Below are positions 1 through 6,808 of a stretch of 31,959 nt of DNA, piece after piece. A program made the translations under genes and the position numbers. Position 1 is the first letter of the stretch. Each line of letters opens with the position of its first letter. The DNA comes from DASXVX01 sp036504075 (lineage in GTDB: Bacteria > Bacillota > Sulfobacillia > Symbiobacteriales > Symbiobacteriaceae), in the NCBI GenBank assembly GCA_036504075.1, contig DASXVX010000087.1:1-31959 (forward strand). The letters are read 5' to 3'. Under the pieces are notes generated by a model. It saw only the letters and a list, made by a program, of their open reading frames with translations, searched no databases and was not told where the DNA came from.

Positions 1-191
1 GGTGGGTTTGGTGGTTGTTACGAGCCACAGAGCGAACCCTCCTGGTGGATGCAATGTAATCCATACCCAGGTTGGTTCGCGATTTCGGTTGTCATTCCTG
101 TTACCGGGTTGAAGTTGGAGTCATCCCGCGACTGACACATCTGCGAACATTCGATGTGCGGAATGCGGGGCTAGGTGGGAGGTGATGACCC
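1..191. other. Intergenic leader upstream of spoVAD
   Basis: No supported gene ends or starts here. The three forward frames are each closed by stops before the spoVAD start, and none of the short translations resembles the end of SpoVAC, the usual upstream partner. The last bases carry the GGAGGTGATG ribosome site of spoVAD (about 178-187). A small inverted repeat (CACATC/GATGTG) lies at about 138-160. I could not identify a forespore sigma-factor promoter with confidence. Confidence 0.4.
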
Positions 192-1208
192 GTGGCACTG
201 AAGCGGCTCGGGTACCAGACCATGCGGATGGTCACGCCGCCGGCGATTCTGGGGGCGGCGGCGGTGGCGGGACCCACGGAGGCGCAGGGTCCCCTGGGAC
301 ATGAGTACGACTTGACGTACCAGGACCTGACTATTGGCCAGCAGTCATTCGAGAAGGCAGAGCGGCTCATGCTTCAGGATGCCTGCCAGTTGGCCCTGGA
401 GAAGGCCGGAATCAAAGAGAAGCCGCCCAAGATCGATTTCTTTGTGGCCGGGGACCTCTTGAACCAGATTATCACGTCGTCATTTAACGCCTTTTCGCTG
501 GGGGTGCCGTTTCTCGGCATGTACGGCGCCTGTTCCACGCTCTGCGAGTCGCTGGCGGTGGGCGCCATGCTGATCGACGGCGGTTTTGCCGACAAGGTCC
601 TCTGCGCCACCGCCAGCCATAATGCGACGGCGGAGCGCCAGTACCGGTACCCTACGGAGTACGGCGGGCAGAAGAAACCTTACGCCCAGTTCACCGTCAC
701 CGGCGCTGGGGCCATCGTCCTGGGCGCAAAGGGCACGGGACCGCACATTACCCACGTAACCACTGGCAAGGTGGCAGACATGGGAATCACGGACCCGTTC
801 AACCAGGGTGCCGCCATGGCGCCGGCCGCTGTGGACACCATAGCCGTTCACCTGAAAGATACGGGACGAACGGTGGAATACTACGATCTGATCGTGACCG
901 GGGACCTGGCCCAGTTTGGATCGGAGATGGCGGTGACCCTGGCGGCGGACAAGGGCGTTACCCTGGGTGGGCGCTACCGGGACTGCGGGGTGCTGGTCTT
1001 CGACCGGGAGAAGCAGCAGGTCAACTCCGGAGGCAGCGGTTGCGGCTGTTCGGCGATTGTCACCTGCGGGCACCTGCTCAAGGAGATGGCCCGGGGGCGG
1101 CTGCACCGGCTGTTGGTGGTTGCCACAGGCGCACTGCTCTCCCCCACGAGCTTTCAGCAGGGGGAAAATATTCCGGCCATCGCACACGCGATCGCCATCG
1201 AGGTGTAG
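192..1208 (+). CDS. spoVAD: Stage V sporulation protein AD (SpoVAD)
   Basis: SpoVAD is a component of the SpoVA channel apparatus that moves dipicolinic acid (Ca-DPA) into the forespore and out of the germinating spore. It has a thiolase-like fold and binds DPA. The product is 338 residues, the usual full family length. It shows the family pattern throughout: the GMYGACSTLCES stretch near residue 110 (thiolase-like nucleophile region), the TEYGGQKKPYAQFTVTGAGA block near 155, and the C-terminal TGALLSPTSFQQGE motif. The GTG start at 192 is chosen because a near-perfect GGAGGTGATG ribosome site precedes it. spoVAE begins 4 bases after the stop, so the two are co-translated. spoVAC is not present in the 191 bases upstream, so it is either further left or elsewhere. 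The identification is firm; the role is from the family. Confidence 0.96.
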   Translation: MALKRLGYQTMRMVTPPAILGAAAVAGPTEAQGPLGHEYDLTYQDLTIGQQSFEKAERLMLQDACQLALEKAGIKEKPPKIDFFVAGDLLNQIITSSFNAFSLGVPFLGMYGACSTLCESLAVGAMLIDGGFADKVLCATASHNATAERQYRYPTEYGGQKKPYAQFTVTGAGAIVLGAKGTGPHITHVTTGKVADMGITDPFNQGAAMAPAAVDTIAVHLKDTGRTVEYYDLIVTGDLAQFGSEMAVTLAADKGVTLGGRYRDCGVLVFDREKQQVNSGGSGCGCSAIVTCGHLLKEMARGRLHRLLVVATGALLSPTSFQQGENIPAIAHAIAIEV

Positions 1209-1212
1209 GGGA

Positions 1213-1563
1213 ATGATGTACATGAAGGCCTTCGTGGTCGGGGGCCTCATTTGTCTCCTCGCCCAGCTCATTTTGGACAACACCAAGCTGAGTCCGGGCC
1301 ACGTGCTCTCCGGCTTCACCGTCGCCGGCGGCGTTTTGGGCGGGGTTGGCGTCTACGACCGGTTGATCGCGTTTGCCGGAGCCGGTGCGACGGTGCCAAT
1401 CTCCAGCTTCGGCAACGCCCTGGTGAAGGGGGCGCTGCAGGAGGCGTCATCCGGGGGATTGGTCGGCGTGCTGACCGGCATGTTCGAGTTGACCAGCGCC
1501 GGGATTACCGCCGCCATCGTCTTTGCGTTCTTTACGGCCCTGGTCTTCAATCCCAAGAGCTAA
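1213..1563 (+). CDS. spoVAE: Stage V sporulation protein AE (SpoVAE/SpoVAEB)
   Basis: This is a small integral membrane component of the SpoVA dipicolinic-acid channel in the inner spore membrane. The product is 116 residues, the same as the typical SpoVAEB subunit. It has three or four hydrophobic segments and the family signatures near the N terminus (LIDNTKLSPGHVLSGFTVAGG-like region) and GAGATVPISSFGNALVKGA in the middle. The tandem ATG at 1213 is chosen over upstream in-frame codons because these would run into spoVAD. GAGGTG at the end of spoVAD serves as ribosome site. Gene order spoVAD-spoVAE with a 4-base gap is the conserved arrangement. Confidence 0.95.
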   Translation: MMYMKAFVVGGLICLLAQLILDNTKLSPGHVLSGFTVAGGVLGGVGVYDRLIAFAGAGATVPISSFGNALVKGALQEASSGGLVGVLTGMFELTSAGITAAIVFAFFTALVFNPKS

Positions 1564-1577
1564 CGGAGGCGTCAGAG

Positions 1578-1880
1578 ATGACCGTCAAGGCCGATTTGGA
1601 TCGGGCCATTGCCATGGCCGAGGCGTCCAAGGGTAATTACCTGCTGTTTTCCACCGAGTCGGAGGACAAGAAGGCCACGCAGGTCTTCCAGGACATGGCT
1701 CAGGACATGGAACGGCACGTGAAGATCCTCGAGTCTCGGGTCGACTACCTGACCCAGCACAACCAGCTGAACGCCAGCGACTCCAGCGGTGGCGGTGGCG
1801 GCCAGTCGGGGTCCGGATCCGGGAACAACAACAAGGACAAGAAAAAGCAGCAGAATCAGAACAGCGACAACAGCAACTAG
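1578..1880 (+). CDS. DUF1657-family protein with Gly/Ser/Asn-rich tail, spoVA-linked
   Basis: The 100-residue product has an N-terminal helical domain (about residues 1-62) that fits the DUF1657 pattern: a short MTV start, a repeated-helix ferritin-like layout, and DKKATQVFQDMAQDMERHVKILESRV. DUF1657 genes are known companions of spoVA genes, for instance in the mobile spoVA2 operon that raises spore heat resistance in bacilli. Their biochemical role is not established. Residues about 70-100 are a low-complexity tail of Gly, Ser, Asn, Gln and Lys, which most family members lack and which is probably disordered. GGAGG lies 10 bases before the ATG, and the gene follows spoVAE by 14 bases, so it belongs to the same operon. 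The operon ends at the terminator at 1883-1924. Confidence 0.85.
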   Translation: MTVKADLDRAIAMAEASKGNYLLFSTESEDKKATQVFQDMAQDMERHVKILESRVDYLTQHNQLNASDSSGGGGGQSGSGSGNNNKDKKKQQNQNSDNSN

Positions 1881-1882
1881 CG

Positions 1883-1924
1883 CCGCGGAAAAGGGCACTC
1901 CCCGGGGAGCGCCCTTTTCCGCGG
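1883..1924. terminator. Long palindromic terminator between convergent genes
   Basis: A 14-bp perfect stem (CCGCGGAAAAGGGC at 1883-1896 with its complement at 1911-1924) encloses a further CTCCCC/GGGGAG stem. The stem contains an A-run and a T-run, so it can act in both directions. It closes the spoVA operon and the convergent gene at 2007-2813. Confidence 0.8.
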
Positions 1925-1955
1925 GCCGTCAGGCCGCGGCGCCAGCCGCCGGAGG

Positions 1956-1991
1956 GGCCGGCAGACTTTTGCGAAGCAAAAGGCGGGAGGC
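1956..1991. repeat. 36-bp dispersed hairpin repeat, copy 1
   Basis: This 36-bp sequence is identical to 9037-9072. It contains the inverted repeat CTTTTGC-GAA-GCAAAAG flanked by GGCCGGCAGA and GCGGGAGGC. It is intergenic in both places, which is typical of REP-like elements. Confidence 0.75.
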
Positions 1992-2006
1992 GACAAGATT
2001 TCGAGG

Positions 2007-2813
2007 TCAGCGGTGCAATTGCTTCTGGATCTGCAGCAGGTCCTGCTGGAACTGCTCCAACTTGCCCGCCGCCAGAGCGGGCCGGAGCCGGGGCAGCAGC
2101 GCCTCGGCGGCGGCCATGGCCGCCACGGCTTCGCCGGTCGCGTCCGTCCCCAGGCGGGTTTTGGCCTCGGCCAGGTCTTGCTCCACCTGGGCGATTGCCC
2201 CCACGCCGCTGATGTACCCACCGACATCGTTGCCAAGCTTTCGGAGCGCCAGCCGCAGGTCGTCCACCAGATGACCGGCCTCCACCGGATTGCCGGCCGC
2301 CAGCGTCTGGACGGTGCGCTCCAGATGCTGCTCCGCAGCCGCCAGACGGGGGTCGAGGGGAAGGGGGCCGCCCAGAGCCTCCGCGGCCGACTGGGCTTGC
2401 GCTTTCAGTTCCGCCAGCGCCTGCCGGACGTCTTCGATTTGCCGGGGAACATCCTGCCATTTAGCTTCCCAGGCGGCCAGATGCCGCTCCAGTTCCGCGA
2501 ACTTTTCACCCAGTTTTCGGAGCGCCTGGTCGGCGGCGCCGAACTCGCCGATGCGGCCTTTCTCCAGGCCGGTTTCGATCGACTGGAGTAAATCGCCGAT
2601 GTGGGTGTACTCCTGCGTGGCTGCCAGGAACGCCTGTTCCACAAACTCAAAGGCCTGTTTCGTGCTGCCCGCCGATTTGCGGGCGATATCGGTGCGGGCG
2701 GAAAGCTTGATGATGCGGTCGCCGTACCCGCCAAACTGCTCTTTCAGGCCGGTCAGGCGGGCGTACGCCCGTTCTTTTTCCGGCCCACGGCCCAACCAGG
2801 TGAAAAACCCCAT
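2007..2813 (-). CDS. Coiled-coil protein of unknown function
   Basis: The product is 268 residues, almost wholly helical and rich in Ala, Glu, Gln, Arg and Leu, with long heptad-like stretches (about residues 60-160 and 200-268). It has no signal peptide, no membrane segment and no cysteine. The N terminus MGFFTWLGRGPEKERAY is short and hydrophobic and could touch a membrane. The ATG at 2813 is chosen over an upstream in-frame start because GGAGGTG precedes it. The gene converges on the spoVA operon and diverges from the DUF1028 gene, with a tandem repeat region between the two starts. I do not recognise the family; a structural or scaffold role is possible but only a guess. Confidence 0.75.
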   Translation of the reverse strand: MGFFTWLGRGPEKERAYARLTGLKEQFGGYGDRIIKLSARTDIARKSAGSTKQAFEFVEQAFLAATQEYTHIGDLLQSIETGLEKGRIGEFGAADQALRKLGEKFAELERHLAAWEAKWQDVPRQIEDVRQALAELKAQAQSAAEALGGPLPLDPRLAAAEQHLERTVQTLAAGNPVEAGHLVDDLRLALRKLGNDVGGYISGVGAIAQVEQDLAEAKTRLGTDATGEAVAAMAAAEALLPRLRPALAAGKLEQFQQDLLQIQKQLHR

Positions 2814-2884
2814 TGTGGACACCTCCAACGTGAAAACTTCGGGTGCGACGAGCAAAATCCTGCCCAGTTCCCAGCCTAAGCGAA

Positions 2885-3023
2885 GGGGATACCTGTGAAG
2901 CGACGTTCAGCGGCGCCCCGCCGCTGGGGAGCAAGCAGGTATCTCCGAAGCGCACACGTTCAGCGGCGCCCCGCCGCTGGGGAGCCAGCAGGTATCCCCG
3001 TAGCGTGAGGTATCTCCGTAGCG
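2885..3023. repeat. 53-bp-period tandem repeat with internal hairpins
   Basis: Two 50-bp units (2903-2952 and 2956-3005) differ at only three positions. Each contains the hairpin AGCGGCG-CCC-CGCCGCT followed by GGTATCYCCG. A partial third copy of the tail (AGGTATCTCCGTAGCG) lies at 3008-3023. An inverted copy, GGGGATACCT, lies at 2885-2894. The array sits between divergent genes, upstream of both. Confidence 0.8.
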
Positions 3024-3089
3024 TGCAGGAGTGGCTTCTATTTGTAGAGAAGTCTCCCCGCCGAAAGGTTCGCCGGGAGGTGGGTTTCC

Positions 3090-3941
3090 GTGTTCGAACT
3101 ACCGGTTGTGGCCACTTTTTCCATCGTCGGCCGCGACCCGGCCACGGGGGAATTGGGCGTGGCCGTACAATCCAAGTTCCTCTCCGTCGGTGCGGTCGTC
3201 CCGTGGGTCAGCGCCGGTGCCGGTGCGATTGCCACCCAGGCGTGGGCCAATACGGAATTCGGACCCAAAGGGCTGCAACTGCTCCGCGAGGGGCTTCCGG
3301 CGCAGGAGGTGCTGAACCGGCTCATCGCGGAGGATAGCGGTTTTGCCCAGCGGCAGGTGGGCATCGTTGACCGGGAAGGCCGTTCGGTCACGTACACCGG
3401 GCGGGACTGCCTGCCGTGGGCCGGCGGCATCAGCGGGGAGAACTTCGCAGCGCAGGGCAACATTCTCGTCTCCACGGAGACGGTCCAGGCCATGGCCGAT
3501 GCGTTCCAGGCGACACAAGGCGACCTGGCCGAACGGCTGAGCCGGGCGCTGGACGCCGGGCAGGCCGCCGGCGGGGACAGCCGGGGCCGGCAGTCGGCCG
3601 CACTCTACATCGCCAGGGATAAAGGCGGCTACGGCGGCATGAACGACCGCTACATCGACCTGCGGGTGGACGACCATCCCGAGCCGGTTCAGGAGCTCCG
3701 CCGGCTACTCGCCCGCTGGCGCCTCTACTTTGAGAAGCCGCCCGTGGAGACGCTGCTGAAGCTGGAAGGCGACCTGGCCGAAGAGGTGGAGGACCGCCTG
3801 ACCCGCCTGGGCTACCTCCGGGAGGGCGTGGCGTTTGACGATGCCTGGCGGCGGTTCGTGGGGACCGAGAACTTCGAAGAACGGGACCAGCAGGCCGGTT
3901 TCATCGATCCGGCGATCCTGGACTGGCTCAGGGCCCGGTGA
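3090..3941 (+). CDS. DUF1028 (Ntn-hydrolase-like) family protein
   Basis: The 283-residue protein starts with the DUF1028 pattern: TFSIVGRDPATGELGVAVQSKF (residues about 9-30, here split across the text), then SVGAVVPWVSAGAGAIATQAW and the PNPDFG-like ANTEFGPKGL block. The family is predicted to have the N-terminal-nucleophile hydrolase fold. Its substrate is not established in general, although related genes are often found with peptidase or amidase clusters. Residues about 215-283 form a separate C-terminal helical domain like the peptidoglycan-binding-type domain that often follows DUF1028. No signal peptide is visible, so it is probably cytoplasmic. The GTG start is supported by GGGAGGTGGG just upstream. 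A strong terminator follows immediately. Both neighbours are on the opposite strand, so it is transcribed alone. Confidence 0.85.
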   Translation: MFELPVVATFSIVGRDPATGELGVAVQSKFLSVGAVVPWVSAGAGAIATQAWANTEFGPKGLQLLREGLPAQEVLNRLIAEDSGFAQRQVGIVDREGRSVTYTGRDCLPWAGGISGENFAAQGNILVSTETVQAMADAFQATQGDLAERLSRALDAGQAAGGDSRGRQSAALYIARDKGGYGGMNDRYIDLRVDDHPEPVQELRRLLARWRLYFEKPPVETLLKLEGDLAEEVEDRLTRLGYLREGVAFDDAWRRFVGTENFEERDQQAGFIDPAILDWLRAR

Positions 3942-3945
3942 CCGG

Positions 3946-3981
3946 CGCAGGCGTGCCCCTTTCGAGGCACGCCTGCGTTTT
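3946..3981 (+). terminator. Rho-independent terminator of the DUF1028 gene
   Basis: A 12-bp perfect stem (CGCAGGCGTGCC with GGCACGCCTGCG) has an 8-base loop and is followed by TTTT. It begins 4 bases after the stop codon. The T-run overlaps the end of the convergent gene at 3981. Confidence 0.85.
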
Positions 3982-4244
3982 CAGGTCTGGCCGACGTCGT
4001 TATGCTTTACGAGGTGCTCCCACTTTTCGGGGAAGAACCCCACCACCAGATGCCCGTCGACGTTAATGGTCGGATACTCGGCCCGTCCGGTGTGGTGAAG
4101 CAACTCGCCGCGACCGCCTTTGTGCTCGACCACATCTTTCTCCTGATACTGGATGCCCCGCTCTTCCAAAAACCGCCGGGCTTTGTGGACATCATCGTCG
4201 TTCCCCGGTCCGGTATACAGCGTCACGTGATAATCTGCCATCAT
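3981..4244 (-). CDS. Glutaredoxin-like protein lacking cysteines
   Basis: The 87-residue product has the glutaredoxin/NrdH fold pattern: VTLYTGPG at the first strand, KARRFLEERGI (helix 1), YPTINVDGHLVVGF around the usual cis-proline, and a C-terminal helix. Where active glutaredoxins have CPYC or CxxC after the first strand, this one reads GPGNDDDVHKA, and there is no cysteine anywhere in the protein. Thiol-disulfide chemistry as in family members is therefore not expected. It may bind a partner or ligand, or be a decayed copy. A GGGAGGG ribosome site precedes the ATG pair at 4244/4241. It is divergent from mutY, whose start lies 46 bases away. Confidence 0.75.
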   Translation of the reverse strand: MMADYHVTLYTGPGNDDDVHKARRFLEERGIQYQEKDVVEHKGGRGELLHHTGRAEYPTINVDGHLVVGFFPEKWEHLVKHNDVGQT

Positions 4245-4290
4245 CCATCCCTCCCGTTCCTTTATTCTGCCCGACCGAAGGGGAAATCTG

Positions 4291-5403
4291 ATGGCCGCGC
4301 GCAAGTCGACTCGCATCTATCCCGCAGGGCCGGACGCCGGTCAAATCGGCGCCGCCTTGTTGAACTGGTTTGCCACCCACCAGCGGGACCTGCCATGGCG
4401 AAGGTCTCGCGACCCGTACCACATTTGGGTCTCCGAAGTGATGCTCCAGCAGACCCGGGTGGAGACGGTCATTCCGTATTATCAGCGGTGGCTGGCGCAG
4501 TTCCCGACGCTCGCCAGCCTGGCCGCAGCGCCCGACGAGCAGGTGCTGAAGGCCTGGGAGGGACTCGGGTACTACTCCCGGGCCCGCAATCTGCACCAGG
4601 CTGCCCGGGACGTGGCGGCCCGATACGGCGGCGAAGTGCCCGACGACCCCGAGGCCATCGCCGAACTGAAGGGCGTCGGCTCCTATACCGCCGGCGCCGT
4701 GCTTTCCATGGCGTTCAACCGGCCTGTGGCGGCGGTGGATGGCAACGTCATGCGGGTGCTCTCCCGCCTCTACCTGATTTCTGATGATATCGCCCAGCCC
4801 GCCACCCGCCAGGCGATGGAAGTGCTGGCCCGGGCGCTGATTCCCCCCGGCCAGGCCGGTGCCTTCAACCAGGCGCTCATGGAGCTGGGGGCGTTGGTCT
4901 GCACGCCGGCGAACCCGGCCTGCCTCGCCTGCCCGGTAGCAGAGTTTTGCCGGGCACGTGCGGAGGGGCGGCAGGGGGAGCTACCGGTGAAGGCCAAGGC
5001 CAAAGCGCCTCGCCCGGTCGACATTGTGGCGGCGGTCATACGGCATAAAGGCCGGGTGATGCTGGTCCGGCGCCCGCCGGACGGCCTCCTGGGCGGGCTC
5101 TGGGAGTTCCCGGGCGGTGAGCGGCAGCCCGACCTGTCGTGGGAGCAGGCGGTCCACGCCGTCATTCGGGAGAAATACGGCCTGTTCCTGGCGCTGGAGT
5201 CCCGGCTGGGCCAAGTAAGGCATGTCTTCACCCACCTGGTGTGGGACCTGCACGGATACACGGCGGAGCCGGCCCCTGGCAGCCACTTGCCGCCGGAGAG
5301 CGACACGCTCCGCTGGGTCGCCCCCGGGGATTTGGCCCGGTTCGCCCTGCCGGTGGCCCATCAGAAACTAGCCGCACTTGTTATGTCGATGGGTGTGGGA
5401 TAA
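4291..5403 (+). CDS. mutY: A/G-specific adenine DNA glycosylase MutY
   Basis: MutY removes adenine mispaired with 8-oxoguanine in base-excision repair. The 370-residue protein is full length. It has the HhH-GPD core (residues about 20-220) with catalytic Glu49 in WVSEVMLQQTRVE, the helix-hairpin-helix LKGVGSYTAGA near 127-136, and catalytic Asp150 in VDGNVMRVLSR. The iron-sulfur loop has Cys204, 211, 214 and 220 in the C-x6-C-x2-C-x5-C spacing. The C-terminal part (about 240-370) is the NUDIX-like domain that recognises 8-oxoG, with the VRHVFTHLVW motif. The ATG at 4291 follows a modest AAGGGGA site. The HAD gene begins about 60 bases after the stop and may share the transcript. Confidence 0.97.
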   Translation: MAARKSTRIYPAGPDAGQIGAALLNWFATHQRDLPWRRSRDPYHIWVSEVMLQQTRVETVIPYYQRWLAQFPTLASLAAAPDEQVLKAWEGLGYYSRARNLHQAARDVAARYGGEVPDDPEAIAELKGVGSYTAGAVLSMAFNRPVAAVDGNVMRVLSRLYLISDDIAQPATRQAMEVLARALIPPGQAGAFNQALMELGALVCTPANPACLACPVAEFCRARAEGRQGELPVKAKAKAPRPVDIVAAVIRHKGRVMLVRRPPDGLLGGLWEFPGGERQPDLSWEQAVHAVIREKYGLFLALESRLGQVRHVFTHLVWDLHGYTAEPAPGSHLPPESDTLRWVAPGDLARFALPVAHQKLAALVMSMGVG

Positions 5404-5461
5404 AATAGCAGGGTCAGCCCGGAGGCAGGACCGCCGGGCCGTTAAGTGGAGGCTGACGCTT

Positions 5462-6316
5462 GTGGAACTCCAAGCTGATCGCATTCGTGTCATCGTATAC
5501 GACCTGGACGGCACCGTCTATGACGACACCCGTCATTTCGAAATCTACAGCCGGCTCATTCAGGAGCAGTTGCCCCCCGACGTCCGGGAGGTTTTTTGGC
5601 AGGACTACGCGGCAACAGTGGCGGGGCACCATCCGGCCCTGGCCATCGGCTGCTTTTACGACCGGGAGCGGGACCTGGTGCTCAGGCTCAAAGGCGGCAA
5701 AGTCGCCCGTGTGCTCCGCTGGGACGGCGCCGAAGTGGACGCTGCCCAGTGGCGGGAGTGGTACCCCGGGGTCGTGGAGCCGGACCACCAGCGGATCATG
5801 AACGTGGGCGACCTCTGGTGGGTGCCTACGGCGGTCTCCGCTCACTACGGCGGCATTTCGGACCGGCATCACCAGTGCTTCCTGCGCATGCGGGAGATCA
5901 TGGCCGACGAATCGTTCGACATCCGTCCGATTCCCGGCTTCCGTGACCTGGTGCTGGCCCTCAAAGGTAAGGCCATCCAGGTCCTGGCCACCAACAGCCC
6001 CCAACCGGACAGTGAGGCGATTCTCACCAAGGTCGGGCTGCGGGGTCTGCTGGACGGGCACTACTTTCAGTCGAACAAGCCGGTCGGGCTGAAGCGGATT
6101 CTGGCGGAACTGGCCGGCATCTATGGCTGCGGTATGGATGCGATTCTGTCGATCGGGGACAATCTGGTCAACGAAATCACGCCGGCCCGGGCGCTGGGCT
6201 GCCAGACCGTTTTCATCGATCCCCACGGTCTGGGGGATGCTGATGACGCCGACCTGGTCGTTCGGGACATGGCTGAATTGATGCCCCGGCTCCGAGGAAT
6301 GTTCATGGTGAAGTAA
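5462..6316 (+). CDS. HAD-superfamily hydrolase, likely phosphatase
   Basis: This 284-residue protein has the haloacid-dehalogenase core. Motif I is VYDLDGTVYDD (nucleophile Asp14, acid/base Asp16), motif II is the Ser/Thr of VLATNSP near 180, and motif IV is SIGDNLVNEI. A cap region (about residues 20-160) lies between motifs I and II. The substrate cannot be read from the sequence. The GTG start at 5462 is chosen because GGAGG lies 9 bases upstream and translation from it places motif I at the usual distance from the N terminus. Upstream in-frame codons overlap mutY and have no ribosome site. It may be co-transcribed with mutY. Confidence 0.88.
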   Translation: MELQADRIRVIVYDLDGTVYDDTRHFEIYSRLIQEQLPPDVREVFWQDYAATVAGHHPALAIGCFYDRERDLVLRLKGGKVARVLRWDGAEVDAAQWREWYPGVVEPDHQRIMNVGDLWWVPTAVSAHYGGISDRHHQCFLRMREIMADESFDIRPIPGFRDLVLALKGKAIQVLATNSPQPDSEAILTKVGLRGLLDGHYFQSNKPVGLKRILAELAGIYGCGMDAILSIGDNLVNEITPARALGCQTVFIDPHGLGDADDADLVVRDMAELMPRLRGMFMVK

Positions 6317-6419
6317 TGGCAAAGGTGCTGCTCGCGCAGGGCGCATGTGGGCGGTCGTCATAGCAGGCGCTCTCGAAGCGTAACCATTTCTGTAAATCGA
6401 CTCGACCGGAGGTGCCGCT

Positions 6420-6701
6420 TTGGATTCAGAGCGACTGGAACGGATGCTGGCAGAAGCGATGCAGGCGAAACGACCGGTGCTGGTCAACCCCACGGAAGAT
6501 CAGCTGCGCCAGACTGCCGAAGAGCTCAGGTGCACCGGCAAGTTGACCTGCACGGCCTGCCGCAAACCGATCACCGAAGAGACATACCTGACTCGTCGGA
6601 TCACGCTGGGCAAGGGTCTGGAGGCGGTTGCACACCTGCATGAATTGTGCGAGGCCGGCTTCACGACCGATGTGCACGGCAGCGGGAATCCGGAACACTG
6701 A
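6420..6701 (+). CDS. Small Cys/His protein, putative zinc-binding
   Basis: The 93-residue product starts at a TTG with GGAGGTG at good spacing. The N-terminal half is helical and charged. The second half has CTGKLTCTACRKPI followed about 25 residues later by HLHELC. A CxxC plus HxxC arrangement of this kind is the usual layout of a treble-clef or LIM/PARP-like zinc site. I do not recognise the family, and no catalytic motif is visible. Its closeness to the HAD gene and a downstream hairpin suggest a short independent or trailing transcript. Zinc binding is an inference from residue spacing. Confidence 0.7.
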   Translation: MDSERLERMLAEAMQAKRPVLVNPTEDQLRQTAEELRCTGKLTCTACRKPITEETYLTRRITLGKGLEAVAHLHELCEAGFTTDVHGSGNPEH

Positions 6702-6710
6702 ACGAGACGA

Positions 6711-6743
6711 GGGAGCCGGGCGTCCTGCCTGGCTCCTTCTGTC
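6711..6743 (+). terminator. Probable terminator after the small Cys/His gene
   Basis: GGAGCC at 6712-6717 pairs with GGCTCC at 6731-6736, with an inner GGC/GCC pair, followed by TTCTGTCTTT. It lies just before the tyrosine recombinase gene. Confidence 0.5.
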
Positions 6744-6808
6744 TTTGTGGGGGCTACAGGCAGGGGGGCGGAGGGGCCGGGTCGAAGAAAGTCGTTGAGG
6801 TGACTGAG

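Noticed and set aside
121..140. GCGACTGAC motif near the left edge as another hairpin repeat copy
   Set aside because: The complementary arm GTCAGTCGC is missing, so it is not the same element.
480..1319. 279-residue minus-strand reading frame across spoVAD
   Set aside because: It is a shadow of spoVAD in GC-rich DNA: wholly overlapping a certain gene, with no family features and Pro/Arg/His-rich composition.
2903..3023. Possible CRISPR array
   Set aside because: Only two near-full units with a 3-base gap between them and no spacers of constant length; no cas genes in the window.
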